From NCBI GenBank assembly GCA_049509515.1, contig JBEKZV010000024.1, positions 1 through 64,000 of the forward strand: a stretch of 64,000 bases of DNA, read 5' to 3'. Below are positions 33,381 through 45,200 of the stretch, piece by piece. This DNA comes from JBEKCP01 sp049509515. Its GTDB lineage: Bacteria > Planctomycetota > Planctomycetia > Pirellulales > Thermoguttaceae. Position 1 is the first letter of the stretch. Each line of letters opens with the position of its first letter. The notes under the pieces are model-generated. The model saw only the letters and a program-made list of their open reading frames with translations, was not told where the DNA came from and did no database searches. The position numbers and the translations under genes are program-made.

Positions 33381-35117
33381 ATGTCTATGATGGGCGCGCA
33401 CAGCATCGTCGAAGCAGCTCTCGTCGGTCACCAGATTGAATCCGCCGATGTTCGCGGGTCGCTGTTGCCGATTCTGCGGGCCGTTCAGCACCGCTTGGGA
33501 CACCTACCGGCGGAGATCTTCGAGGAGATCGAGGCCCAGTTGGGCATTCCGCGACACATCGGCTACAGTGTCGCCTCGTTCTACGACGAGTTCCGGTTCG
33601 ATCGGCCTGCCGCACACGCGATTCGCGTTTGCGACGGTGCGGCCTGCGAGCTGGCCGGCTGCGGCGAGTTGTTGATGGCGCTTTCGGCGGAGTTGGGGAT
33701 CGGCCCGCGGGAGGTTACCGCGGACGGCTGTTTCCGGCTCGAGGCGGCCAATTGCCTCGGCCAGTGCGAGCGTTGTCCCGCCGTGCGTATTGATGACTGG
33801 GTTTTCGGCCCGCTGGCGGCTTCGGAACTGCCCGGCTTGCTGCGCTTGGTGCGGTCGGGCGGTGCCGCGGCGTCGGCCGAGTTGGCCCGCCGCGCCGCCC
33901 AGAACGACGGATTTCCGGCAGCCCGGCCAGGCGAGCAGCGCCGCCTGTTGGAGTGCCCGATGCCTGCCGCTTCGGTAGCGGCCGCGTGGGAAGCGGCTGG
34001 CCGAGGAAAGTCGCTGCACGATTTGCTCGGGCGATACTCCCCCGCCGAATTGCTCCGCGTCGTCAGTGACTCGGGACTGCGAGGTCGAGGTGGGGCAGGA
34101 TTCCCGACGGCCAAGAAATGGCAGATGGCGGCCGGCTACCCGCCCCCGCGCGTGCTCGTCTGCAACGCGGACGAGAGCGAGCCGGGCACGTTCAAAGACC
34201 GCTTGCTCTTGCGGCATCGGCCCTGGCTGGTTCTGGAGGGCATGCTCTTGTCCGCCTATGCCATCGGCGCCGACCGCGGGGTGCTCTACCTCCGGTCCGA
34301 TTATGCGTATCTTCAGCCCCAACTGGATGATTGCCTTTCTGCGATGGCGGCCGCCGGGCTGCTGGGTGAGAAGATCGCCGGCTCGGCATTCGCCTGCCGC
34401 ATCGACCTGCACCTGGGGGCCGGCGCGTACATCTGTGGCGAAGAGTCGGCGCTGCTGCAATCGCTGGAAGGGCAGCGCGGCGAGCCGCGGCTCCGGCCGC
34501 CGTTTCCCGTCGAATTCGGATGGAAAGGCCGCCCCACCGTGGTCAGCAACGTGGAGACCCTTGCCTACGTTCCGCACATCGCGGCGCACGGCGCCGCGTG
34601 GTTCCGGGAGGTGGGCACGGCGGAGTCGGCGGGCACGAAGCTCTTTTCACTTAGCGGAGACGTCGAGCGGCCCGGCGTCTACGAACTGCCGCTGGGGGCG
34701 ACGCTCGGCGAGTTGATTCGTGGCCCCGGCGGTGGAGTGCGCGGCGAGTTGGGCTTTGTCCTGCTCGGCGGCGCCGCCGGCCGTGCGCTGGGCAAGGACT
34801 GCCTGAACACGCCCATGGATTTCGAGCACCAGGTGGGCAACGGCGCGGTGACCGTGTTCCAAACCGGTCGGCGACCGATCGAGGTCGGCGCCAATCTGCT
34901 GCGTTTTTTCAGCCGCGAAACCTGCGGCGGCTGCCTCCCCTGTCGCGCCGGCGTCCCGGAAGCGTTCGCAATGTTCGCCTCCGCCGGGCCGCAAGGGCTT
35001 ACGGCCCGGCAACGCGCGTCCTTCGACCTGTTGAGCGACTGCCTGGAAACGACGGCGCGGTGCGGCCTGGGAAAGACGGCCTTGAAGGCCGCAAGAGACC
35101 TCCTCGAATTGAGCTGA
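33381..35117 (+). CDS. NAD-dependent formate dehydrogenase, diaphorase subunit (NuoE-NuoF fusion)
   Basis: The 578-residue fusion takes electrons from the catalytic subunit to NAD. The N-terminal 150 residues are a NuoE/thioredoxin-like [2Fe-2S] domain (CDGAACELAGC and ANCLGQCERCP). The remainder is NuoF-like: SGLRGRGGAGFPTAKKW, the FMN-site NADESEPGTFKDR, the NADH-site GAGAYICGEESALLQSLEG, and the terminal [4Fe-4S] motif SRETCGGCLPCR with a final Cys in ARCGLGK. GAGG precedes the ATG by 6 nt. It is 9 bp upstream of the catalytic subunit gene. This FdsB/HoxF-style architecture supports a soluble cytoplasmic enzyme. Confidence 0.92.
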   Translation: MSMMGAHSIVEAALVGHQIESADVRGSLLPILRAVQHRLGHLPAEIFEEIEAQLGIPRHIGYSVASFYDEFRFDRPAAHAIRVCDGAACELAGCGELLMALSAELGIGPREVTADGCFRLEAANCLGQCERCPAVRIDDWVFGPLAASELPGLLRLVRSGGAAASAELARRAAQNDGFPAARPGEQRRLLECPMPAASVAAAWEAAGRGKSLHDLLGRYSPAELLRVVSDSGLRGRGGAGFPTAKKWQMAAGYPPPRVLVCNADESEPGTFKDRLLLRHRPWLVLEGMLLSAYAIGADRGVLYLRSDYAYLQPQLDDCLSAMAAAGLLGEKIAGSAFACRIDLHLGAGAYICGEESALLQSLEGQRGEPRLRPPFPVEFGWKGRPTVVSNVETLAYVPHIAAHGAAWFREVGTAESAGTKLFSLSGDVERPGVYELPLGATLGELIRGPGGGVRGELGFVLLGGAAGRALGKDCLNTPMDFEHQVGNGAVTVFQTGRRPIEVGANLLRFFSRETCGGCLPCRAGVPEAFAMFASAGPQGLTARQRASFDLLSDCLETTARCGLGKTALKAARDLLELS

Positions 35118-35126
35118 GCGAGCGAC

Positions 35127-37835
35127 ATGATGCCAACGGCGAGCGTTACGGCCTGGATTGACGGGCGAGCGGTGGAAACCGGCGGCGGAACGACGATCCT
35201 GCAAGCCGCCGAGCAACTGGGCGTTTCCATACCGACGCTGTGCCACGGCGTGACCGCCGGGCAGCGCGGCGCCTGCCGCTTGTGCGTGGTCGAGATTGAA
35301 GGTCAGCGGGAGCTGCCGGCGGCCTGCCATACGGCGATTCGCCCCGGACTGCGGATTGCCACCCGGTCGCCGCGGGTCATGGCGGCGCGGCGGACGCTGA
35401 TCGAGCTGGCCTTGGCGGGCGCGGCGTCGAGCGGCGGCGCGGCCAGCCCCCTCCTGCGCGATTTGGCCGCCGAATACGGGGCGGACGTCGGCCGCTTCTC
35501 GGGCGCGCAGAAGTCCGCCGTGTTCATTCAGAACGACCCGCTGCTGGTGCAGGACACCGTGCGGTGCATTCGTTGCGACCGCTGCTGGCGATACTGCGAC
35601 GCCAATCAAGGCGCGGGCGCCATTGCACCGGTGGGCCGCGGCCCGCAGAGCCACATCGCCACCTTCTTCGACACCCCGCTGGCGAAAACCAACTGCCAGC
35701 ACTGCGGCGGCTGCGCCACGGTCTGCCCCACCGGAGCGATCACCGAGCGGTGGCGCTACGAGTTCGGCGAGGTGGAGCGCCGCGGGCCGACGCTCTGTCC
35801 GTATTGCGGAACGGGCTGCCAGATCTATGCCCGGGTGGTCAACGGCCGGATCGTGGGCGTGGAGCCGGCCGGCGGCGAGTCGTTCAACCAGGGCGATCTG
35901 TGCGTGAAAGGGCGAATGGCCTTCGACTTCGTGAATCATCCCGACCGGCTCACCTTGCCGCTGATCAAGGACCCGGCGGGCGGCTCGCGTTTTCCCGGCT
36001 TCCGCGAGGCTACCTGGGACGAGGCCCTGCAACTGGTCGCCGATCGGCTCGCGGCCGTCAAGGCCCAATACGCCCCTTCCGCAATCATGGGCATTTCTTC
36101 CAGCCGCGGCACGAACGAAGAGAACTACGTGTTCCAGAAGTTCGTCCGCGCGGTGTTGGGTACCAACAACGTGGACAATTGCGCGCGGGTCTGCCACAGC
36201 CCGTCGGTCACGGGCCTGGCCGCGGTGTTCGGCAGCGGCGCAGCCTCGAACTCGCTCGACGAGATCGGCGACACGCAGGTGCTGTTGCTGGTAGGCTGCA
36301 ACCCCACCGAGGCCCACCCGGTCGTCGGCATGCGTATCAAGCGTGCGGTGTTCGAGAAGGGCGTCCGTCTCATCGTGGCCGATCCGCGGCGGATCGAGCT
36401 GGCCGGACGGGCCGACTATTGGCTGCCGTTGCGGCCCGGTACGAACGTGGCGCTGCTGAACGGCTTGGCGCACGTCATCATTCGCGACCGGCTGCACGCC
36501 GAGGAGTTCATCGCGGCGCGGGCCGAGAGTTTCGAAGCCTTCGCCGAGAACGTGCGATCGTACACGCCCGAGCGCGTCGCCGCAATCACGGGCGTTCCCG
36601 CGGGAGACCTGGAGGCCGCCGCCCGGCTCTATGCCCGCGCGGACCGGGCCATGATTCTCTACGGACTAGGCGTGACCGAGCACACCGACGGCTCGCAGGG
36701 CGTGATGGGCTGTGCCAATCTCGCCTTGTTGAGCGGCCATATCGGTCGCCAAGGCACGGGGGTCAACCCGTTGCGCGGCCAGAACAACGTGCAAGGCGCC
36801 TGCGACATGGGCGCCCTGCCCAACGTGCTGCCCGGCTATCAGCCGGTCGACGACGAACGAGTCCGCGCGAAGTTCGAGAAGGCCTGGGGTTGCACACTCT
36901 CCGATCGCAAGGGGCTGAAGTTCACCGAGGCCTGGGCATTCGCGCGGAGCGGCCGATTGCGGGCGGCGTACATCGTCGGACACAATCCGGCCGAGACTGA
37001 CCCCAACACGCAGCGCGTCGTCGAGGCCCTGAAGGCCCTGGACTTCCTGGTGGTCCATGAGATTTTTCTCACGAAGACGGCACAATTGGCCGACGTCGTT
37101 TTTCCTGCCGCGAGTTTTGCAGAGAAGGACGGCACTTTCGTCAACGCCGATCGGCGAGTGCAACGCGTGCGGAAGATCGTTGATCCGCCGGCGGGGTGCA
37201 GGACCGACGTGGAGATCCTCTGCGAACTGGCCGAGCGGATGGGCTACGCGATGCCCACCCGCAGCCCCGCGGAGATCATGGACGAGATCGCCGGCTTGGT
37301 ACCCATCATGGCCGGCATCAGCTACCCGCGCCTCGAGCAGCAGCCTTTAGTGTGGCCCTGTGTCGAGCAGTCGGACCAAGGCACGCGGCGGCTCTACGAG
37401 CAAACCTTCCCGCGGGGCCGGGCCACCTTTCAATGCATCGAATACTGCGAGCCGGTGGAACGAACCGACGCCGACTATCCGCTCATTCTCACCACCGGCC
37501 GTCGGCTGGAGCACTACAACTGCGGCTCGATGTCGCGGCGGACCGCGGGCCTGATGGCACTGGCCGCCGAAGAGCGGCTGGAAATCCATCCCGACGACGC
37601 CGCGGATCTGAAGGTCCGGGAGAGCGACATGGTCGAGGTGGCCAGCCGCCGCGGCAAGATCACCGTGCGCGCCCGAGTGACCGAGCGGTGCCCGCCGGGC
37701 GTGGTCTTTCTCTCTTTCCACTTCGAGGATGTGCCGACCAACCAACTGCTGGGCAATTACCTCGACGCCTTGGCCTGCACACCCGAGTACAAAGTCACCG
37801 CCGTCCGCGTCACGCCGACTTCGACTTCCGTATGA
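35127..37835 (+). CDS. formate dehydrogenase catalytic subunit (molybdenum/tungsten)
   Basis: The 902-residue molybdopterin oxidoreductase oxidises formate to CO2, or reduces CO2. Residues 1-80 form a [2Fe-2S] domain (Cys39, Cys50, Cys53, Cys67). Two 4Fe ferredoxin motifs follow (CIRCDRCWRYC and CQHCGGCATVC), then the FDH [4Fe-4S] CPYCGTGC and the Mo-bisPGD domains. Cys356 in DNCARVCHSPS is at the position that is Sec or Cys in FDHs; its codon is TGC (36192-36194), so this is a Cys enzyme. The partner is the fused diaphorase gene 9 bp upstream. No fdhD/fdsC-type sulfurtransferase gene is next to it. Confidence 0.93.
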   Translation: MMPTASVTAWIDGRAVETGGGTTILQAAEQLGVSIPTLCHGVTAGQRGACRLCVVEIEGQRELPAACHTAIRPGLRIATRSPRVMAARRTLIELALAGAASSGGAASPLLRDLAAEYGADVGRFSGAQKSAVFIQNDPLLVQDTVRCIRCDRCWRYCDANQGAGAIAPVGRGPQSHIATFFDTPLAKTNCQHCGGCATVCPTGAITERWRYEFGEVERRGPTLCPYCGTGCQIYARVVNGRIVGVEPAGGESFNQGDLCVKGRMAFDFVNHPDRLTLPLIKDPAGGSRFPGFREATWDEALQLVADRLAAVKAQYAPSAIMGISSSRGTNEENYVFQKFVRAVLGTNNVDNCARVCHSPSVTGLAAVFGSGAASNSLDEIGDTQVLLLVGCNPTEAHPVVGMRIKRAVFEKGVRLIVADPRRIELAGRADYWLPLRPGTNVALLNGLAHVIIRDRLHAEEFIAARAESFEAFAENVRSYTPERVAAITGVPAGDLEAAARLYARADRAMILYGLGVTEHTDGSQGVMGCANLALLSGHIGRQGTGVNPLRGQNNVQGACDMGALPNVLPGYQPVDDERVRAKFEKAWGCTLSDRKGLKFTEAWAFARSGRLRAAYIVGHNPAETDPNTQRVVEALKALDFLVVHEIFLTKTAQLADVVFPAASFAEKDGTFVNADRRVQRVRKIVDPPAGCRTDVEILCELAERMGYAMPTRSPAEIMDEIAGLVPIMAGISYPRLEQQPLVWPCVEQSDQGTRRLYEQTFPRGRATFQCIEYCEPVERTDADYPLILTTGRRLEHYNCGSMSRRTAGLMALAAEERLEIHPDDAADLKVRESDMVEVASRRGKITVRARVTERCPPGVVFLSFHFEDVPTNQLLGNYLDALACTPEYKVTAVRVTPTSTSV

Positions 37836-39100
37836 GCGGGCAAGTTCCTTCAATGATCATCACACACCCCGGCGGAGCGCTACCCGCCCAGGGCTCCCAC
37901 AGACGTGCTCACATTAGCCGCCATGCGGACGTAGAGCAGCGTCAACGCGTGGTCGATCGCCCCGGGCGTTGGGCCCTCTCGTTCGCTTTTTGCACATGTG
38001 GAGCGCCCTTAGACCCCCTCCAAAAGTTCCGTCGCGTGAGCCCATTCGCAACTGGTTGCCGGATAGCGTGTTGAGCGAGCAGGCGTTTGCCGTAACTTCA
38101 TGCCACAAGTGAGGGACGTGTTGCGATAATCGCAACTCGTTTGCAGCCCGTCACATACGGCGCGAATTACCACGTCGAAAAGCTGCCGAATCCGTCCCCA
38201 AAATGGGAGGGGGTGTTGCAAAAACGGTTTTTGACGTAGCAGAGCCATCGTGAGTTGGGGGGATGGGGGATTTGGGTCTTGGGATTTGTTTGTGATTTGT
38301 GATTTGTGTCTTGCGGAGCCGGGGGTTCGCCACCGGCCGCTTCGTCGCCTCTTCCGCGTCTGGGCCAGCATAAGCGAAGCGCTGGCCCGATTTCAATTCA
38401 AATCCGCGTCCAGGCGTGCGTGGCAGGACCTCGTGGCGGGTTCCGACGATATACCAACCCGAAGCGCCAGCGAGGTTCGTTCCGCGGTCCCTCGCTGGCG
38501 CTTCGGGTTTTCCGCCGTCCTTCGCTGGCGCTTCGGGTTGGTATGCACCCGCCGGGAAAGCCCTGATCGGCGCGCGATAGCGCCTGCGTCTTGCCGACAG
38601 CCATGCGCCCGTTGCCGCCCCGGCCCGGCCGCAATTCGGCGGGTGCCTGGCGTCCCATGGCTCATGCCGCGCGCCCGGGGTGGTCGGGCGGTCGATCTCT
38701 GCTCGACAACATCGTGTTTCCCGGCGCGCGTCGGTGTGTCAAACCTCTGTCTCCGATCGCAAGTAGCTAACCTGCGGAGGAGTGCCCCACCTCCGCGCGC
38801 AAACGCCACAAGAGGGACCTGCCGAGTTGCCCAGTCGGTGCCTGGAGTCGAGCGGGTGCAGGCCGGGCTCCAGGATGCCCTGAAATTGAATCTTGCGGGG
38901 GTGAACGCCAAGGAAGGCGGGGTTGCCTCCGCAGGGCTGGTTCGATGCCCTGGCCCAGCCTGCGACCTTGCCTGCCATTCCTTGCGACCATCCAGGGTAG
39001 CCCGCTGCCCGACATTTTGCTCAGCTGAGCAAAATCCTTTGCTGTCGGCCCCGAGATGCTCGTGGGACGCTGCCGATGCTCCCGGAAATGCCGCTCACCC
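37836..39100. other. repeat-rich intergenic region
   Basis: No supported gene. It contains an R2 arm (38266-38316), an R3 hairpin (38452-38544) and the R5 segment (38612-38650). The left 400 bp and 38700-39100 hold nothing I can identify. Confidence 0.5.
38452..38544. repeat. R3 hairpin repeat
   Basis: ATACCAACCCGAAGCGCCAG at the left and the inverted CTGGCGCTTCGGGTTGGTAT at the right, with an extra copy of the inner arm between. The same element with one base changed (AGCGC-A-AGCG) is at 48275-48338. Typical of abundant palindromic repeats in planctomycete genomes. Confidence 0.8.
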
Positions 39101-39286
39101 TCAACCTCGCTGCCTCTCCTCTCGTGAAGCACACTTCACGCACAGGGCCGCATAGGGGATGGCCTCAAGCCTGGCCTTGGAAACCTCTTTGCCGCACTCT
39201 TCGCAGCGGCCATAGACACCCTCCTCGATCCACTTCAGGGCTGCCCATTTATTGAGCCGTTTTCGGTCGGTTCTCTCCCGCCGGCT
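39101..39286 (-). pseudogene. C-terminal remnant of a DksA/TraR zinc-finger protein
   Basis: The open frame encodes about 61 residues ending in a natural stop: ALKWIEEGVYGRCEECGKEV, then SKARLEAIPYAALCVKC and SREERQRG. The CxxC...CxxC zinc finger and the IPYA(A)LCV motif are diagnostic of the DksA/TraR family. The N-terminal coiled-coil half is missing, because the upstream bases encode the end of the TIR protein in another frame (overlap 39249-39286). No start codon is available, so this is a gene fragment joined by a rearrangement. Confidence 0.7.
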
Positions 39287-42200
39287 TCAGAAGCTCCTCC
39301 GCCTCGCGGCGGAGCGATAGCAGTTCCAATCTCACCTGCCATGGCGCGAGCTGGTCGGGCGTGTGCCGCTCCGCGCCGCAGCGATGCTCGATCCAGGGAG
39401 TCGCCTTATCGAGGCAAATCCTCGCGGCGACCGCGCGGCCCGATTTCGCGTAAACCAGGGCCAGCAAAAGCACGTCGAAGGGGGCACCGTCGCCGGCCTT
39501 CAGCTTCGCGGCCGCCGCCAGTTTCTGGGCGGCCTCCTCAAAGCGTCCGCAGCGATAGAGTGCGGCGCCCCACAGCCATGTGGCTTCGTAGCTCTTCGAC
39601 GCTGCGGGCCCCAGCTTCTCGATCATCTCCAGGTAAGGCCGCGGATCCTCCGCGGCGCCGGAGACGAGCACACCGGACAGGGCGGCGAAAACGACGATGC
39701 GCGGGTCGCGTGTGTCGTGAAAGGTCTTCAACATTTCGGCGTTGGCGGCGCGGCATTTCTCGCCGGCACCGCTGCCGAGCATCGCATAGGCGCGCCGGTA
39801 CTGATCCGCCGGGTCGCCAGGCGCCAGCCGGACAGCCGCCGAGAAATCCGCGACGGCCTTTTCCCATTGGCCGAGCTCCGCGTATGCGTTGGCGCGGCCG
39901 CGCAGGCTGTCGAGGTAGTCGCCTTTGAGCTCGATTGCCTGGCTGAAGCAGGCAATGGCTTTGTCATAGTCGCCGCGCGAGAAGCATAAGCGACCGCGAT
40001 TGAACCACGGCAGATGCCACTTGGGCGACAAGGTCGCGGCCTTTTCGTAGTCGACCAGCGCCTTCTCTTCCTGTTGAAGGAGACTTTCGACGATGCCTCG
40101 GCCGAGATATGCGGTCGCGAGATCAGGCTGAAGTCGGATCGCCTCGTCGTAGTCGGCGACCGCGCCGCGGTAATCGCCCTTCTGAAACTTCGCCTCGCCG
40201 CGTTGGCAATATCCCAGAGGGTTCAACGGAGTACGCCGCACGGCCTGATCGTAGCAGGCGATCGCCGCCTCGAATTCCCGCCGCCGTACCTGGATGTCGC
40301 CCAGCGCCATGTAACTCACGGAATTGTCCGGGTCTTGCCGGATCGCGTCGAGGATGTCGACGATGGCCCGCGCGAATTGCTTTTGTGCCGCGTAGATTAT
40401 GCCGCGCGCCAGGTGGGGATTGGGGTACTCGGGGTCGAGGGCGACCGCCTCATCGAAGTCGGCCAGAGCGAGCTCGTACTGTTTCTTCTGGCGGTAGATC
40501 TCGCCGCGCTGGGTGAACGCGAAGGCCAGATCCGGCTGGAAGCGGATTGCCTCGTTGGCGTCGGCCAGGGCGGGATCGAGCTCCGCCTTGCCGCGATAGG
40601 CCGCGCTGCGGACGGCCAGGGCCTTGGCCGCGTGGGGATCCTGCCGCAGGACTTCGCCGAGGTCCGCGATCGCCCGATTGTACTGGCCCTTCCAGCGGAG
40701 CGCCTCGGCGCGCTGGACGGCAGCATCGGTAAGCTTGGGATCGAGCTGCAAGGCGTGGTCGAAATCGGCAATCGCCTCGTCATAGCGGCGCAGCGCGTGA
40801 CAAACCAGGCCGCGGCCGTGCCAAAGCTGGGCTTGTTTGGCGTCGATCGCGATTGCCTGGGTGAAATCGTCCAGGGCCTTCGGCCAATCGTGCAGGCGGG
40901 CATAGACTTGCGCTCGATTGCGCCAAATCTGCCAATCATCGGGGCGCAGCACCAGCGCTTTGGAGAAGTAATTGACGGCATTTTGGCACGCGCTGCGTGC
41001 GCTGGCCCTCTCGCCTTGCAGTGTGGGCGCGCCCCAGGCATGATCAAGTATTTCGCCCAGCGCATTCAGCGGTTGCCACTGGCCGGGATCGGCGAGGCTC
41101 GCTTGGCCATAAGCCCAAACCGCCGCGGCAACTTCGTGGTCGTCGCGATAGCGGTCGGCCTTTTGTTGCCAGTCCTGCCAAGTATGGCGGACCGGCGGCG
41201 CCGGTTCCTTCGGCAGCGGCCACTTCCCATGAGGAAACTCCGGAATCCCCAGCTTCAAGCCTTCCAGCCGGTCCAAGAGGTGAGGGAGGTTGAAGATCAC
41301 GACGTTTTCGCTGCTGTCAGCAACGGCTAATTCGCCGCTCCTATCGTCGAGCAACAACGAGCGAACCGGACCATGCGTGATTTCGAGCGTCCAGACGAGG
41401 CGACCGCCGCTGGTCTCGACGAACTGGATACTCCGCCCGCCCCCGACCGCCAGCAAGTCATTGCCGTCCACAAACGTAAGCGCGCCGACCGGGGAGTAGC
41501 TGTCCCAGGAGGCCGAGCGGGGCTCGCGCCGCGCCACGTCCCACAAATGCACTTGCCCACTGCGCCCACCCACGGCCAGGAGCGTGCCGTCGGGCGACAG
41601 GGCCAACGCGCTGACGCCGCTTGGATCGATCGTCTTGTCCGCCAGGTATCTCCCCGTTTTCGCGTCGATCACCAGCAGCCGGCCGTCCGCAGTCCCCGCC
41701 AGGAGAAAGCCGCCGCCGGGGTGAAACAGCATCTTGGCGAGGAAGGTCTTGGGCTGGGGAACCTCGCGGGTCCAGACAACGTGCCCATCCAGATCGGCGA
41801 GCGAAATCCCGTCTTCCGCCATCGCGGCCAGGCGACGGCCGTCCGGGCTGAAGGCCAGGCCGACAACGGCCTCGCCAGGGGCAAAAAGAGTCCTCCGCAA
41901 CCGCCCATCCTTGCGATTCCAGAGGAGGATCACTCCCTCCGCGTCGCCGGAGGCCACGAGTCCGGTGCCAGGATGCTGGGCGACACACGCGACGGGCGTG
42001 AAATGGCCGGGCTTGTCCAGAGCCAACACCTGGCGATTGTGTTCCAGGTCCCACAGCCGCAACACGCCGCGCGAAAGGACGGCCAGCCGCTTGCCGTTGG
42101 GATGCAGCTTGAGAAGATCTCGCGCGGGATCGAAGGGCGGATCGGCCGACTGGCGCGGGCGGCAACGATGGGCCACCTTTTCCGTCTCCAAGTCCCATAC

Positions 42201-45200
42201 GGAAATCTCCCCCCGTGCTGCGTTGACGGTCATGGCCCAGCGACCGGTAGGATCGAAGCAACTGTACTTCGGATCGCTCCGCTTTGCGGACGGCAAATGA
42301 TAGATCACATCGGCGGCCGCAAGGCGGGCGATTTCTCGGCCCGTGGCGGCATCCCAAAAGCCGCCCCGCGCTCCTGTGAAGGCCATGACCTTGCCGTTCG
42401 GGCTCAGTCCCCACGTGCCGTCCGCGTTTAGATCGCCGGTATTCTGCAACGGCACGAGGGGCTTGTCAGTCCCTTGCTGCAGCGCCAGTCCGGTCCCAGC
42501 CCGCCACCAAAGGAGCGACTTCCAATCGTTGCGTAGGTCACGCACAAAACCGACGAGTTTGGCGGCGCCCGTCGGAGGAGCGAACAACTCCTGACCGTCC
42601 GCCCATCGCCAGTGCAGGAATCTTCGCTTGTCTTTCTCAGGGAAGTCATCCAGCTCGATCGTGCAATGCGTGCCTTGAATGTCGGCTACCCAAGGGATGG
42701 CGGTCGTGGGGAATGTCGCCTCCTGCAAGAGCTTGAAGTCGGGCAACGTCCACAGTTCGAGGTGGGCCATGCCGCTGTCGTGCAAATTGCCACAGAGGAT
42801 GAGGCGGTCTCCGCCAGGATTGTACGCCGACTTTGGCGCCCTGGCGTTCGTCCAGAGCTTCTTGCCGAGTTCCCTCCGCTTGCCGGTGGTCAAGTCCCAG
42901 GCGAACACGCGGTACGGATCGCTGGATAGCACGTCTTGCGAGGCTGAGACGTCGACCTGACCGTTGAAGACGATTCCCAGCGAGCCTTCCGGTAGGAACT
43001 CCGTTTCTTCCAAATCGCAGACCTTCTGGGCCGTTTCCAAGTCGACGACCGCGCAGAACTGGGGCGGATACCAGCGGTTGCCGCCGAACACGGACGCCCG
43101 CCGCCCATCGCGTGTCAGCAAAGCACCCGTATGGAACCGTGGAAACTGTAGCGTGCCGACGAGCCGCACGTCGGGCAACCGCCAGATTTCCAGATCCACG
43201 CTGGTGCCGACGGCGCGGGGATAGGAAGCCAGCAGCCAATCCCTCGACGGCGAGGAAACGAAGGTGATGAAGGGGAGCAGTCCGCCCGCGCTGAGCCGCG
43301 CGCGAAGGTCAATCGGCCGGTCCAATCGGCCCAGCAATCTGCGGTCTCCCAGCGACCAGACTGCCAAGCTTCCGCGGCCATCCCGCTCGTCCGCAACGGT
43401 CAGCGCGAAGCGGTAGTCGGGACTGATCCCACTAGACTCCCAAAGCCGGCCGTTCCCCTCGTTCGGGAACGCGTAAACGCTGCGGCCGTCTTCCACCGAG
43501 TGCAGCTCGGTACGATCCTGGCTGCGACCGCCGGGCAACAACTCGCGCCGCGTAACCAAGAGGGATTGGCTTCCCTCGCGGAGGAAGTCCCAGGTCGGGT
43601 AGGGATCCGGCGGCCAATATCTCCGGCCCTCCGTTTCAACGGGCAGCGAGGGGGTCCACATGTATCGCCGCCAATCCACATTTTGGCCCTGCAAGCTCGT
43701 CGAGAGGCCCGGCGAAAATGTGACGTCTTGCGCGGAAAAGTCGACGCTGGGGAACCAACCCCGCGGTGTATTCTTCGCAGGCGACGCGACATAGGGGATT
43801 CCCGCCACCCACTGCAATTTCCGCCCCCGCCAAGCGCGGACAAGGTGGTCGGGGGCCCCGCTGAGCAATAGTCCGTCGGCATTTCCATCGAGGCTTGTAG
43901 GCGGCTCGTCGTGGTGGAGCACGCGCATCTCGACCTGCGGCAACATGGCGTGCCAGAACACGAGTTGCGCCGGGGCGGGCCGGCCGTCCACCGTGCGACG
44001 CTCGACCATCGCCACCCCCAAGCGACAGGGGACCATATTTCCGACCTCGACCTTGGTTCGCTGGTCGGTGGGCCAGTTTTCGCTGGCAGTCGCTCCGGTG
44101 GCGGCGTCGACCAGCGACAGGCCCGCAGTACTGCGGATGAACAAGGCCCGGCCGTCGCTGCCAAACATCAATTCGTTGAAGCTGTCATTGTCCTGTTTCC
44201 GGTTCTGCCAGACGACCTGCGGCTGCGCATCCCGGCTCCAGTCGCACAGTTTGACAGCGGAATCCAGGGCGGTCCTCGTGGCCAGGTAACGGTCGGTGCT
44301 CGCATTGAACGGCTGGGAGCCGGCGCTGCGCGTGCGCGGCTCGCGGCGCGGGCGCGCGTCGGGGAGTGTCCAACACAACGCCTCTTGGCCCACGTGGTAC
44401 TCCAAGCGATTGTCGGCCGGGAAGCTCAGTGTGGCCGGCGCCGTCTGATGAGAAACATTGGCGGTTTTTTCTCCCCGCCATCCGTGTTCCATCGTCGACG
44501 TCGTCAGCGTCTTGGCGGCAAAATCGTCGGGGACCCTCAGCCGGTGGAGCACTTCGCCGTCAAGACCGAGAACCAGAACGGTCGTCGTGCCGGGGTAAAC
44601 GGCGGCGACCTGCTGTCGGTCGGCGCGAACGGCAATCGCCGGCATGGCGGTTGGATTGGGGCCTTCGGGAAGCGGGACCGACCGCCCGCGCTGCAAGCGG
44701 ATGCCGGTCAACGCCCGCGTGGCCTCGTTCCGCAGGGTATTCGCCTGTTGCTCCCACCAGCGTCGCTCCTCGTCGCCCAGGAGCTGTCCGCGATCGCTCA
44801 GTTCCCCCACCGCACCGAGGGCCTGCTCGTGCAAGGCGCCTACCTGCCTGATGGCGGCGAGGATCTCTGCGTGGATATCGGGCCGGTCGGTGGCGTTGCG
44901 CAGCGCGCGGAGTTTCGCCAAGTGGGCGTCGGTCTGCGAGTGATAGCCTTCCAGAACCGAGCGCCATCTCTCCGTCTCGGCCGCATCCGCCTTGGTACGG
45001 GCAGCGTCGGCCATCTGCATCGCTTCGATCTTCGCGCTGCGCATCGAGATGCCAACGTAGGCCACGACCGCAATGACAACGGCAAGCAAGAAGCCCATGG
45101 CACCGTAGATGCGCGCATTCCGCGTCTTGCGTTCCTGCTCGCGGCGACGCAAATCATCGTACTTTACCCCAAGGATGGTCGCCAACAGACGCAACTTCGC

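Noticed and set aside
36192..36194. Selenocysteine at the formate dehydrogenase active site
   Set aside because: The codon is TGC (Cys), not TGA; no Sec insertion is needed.
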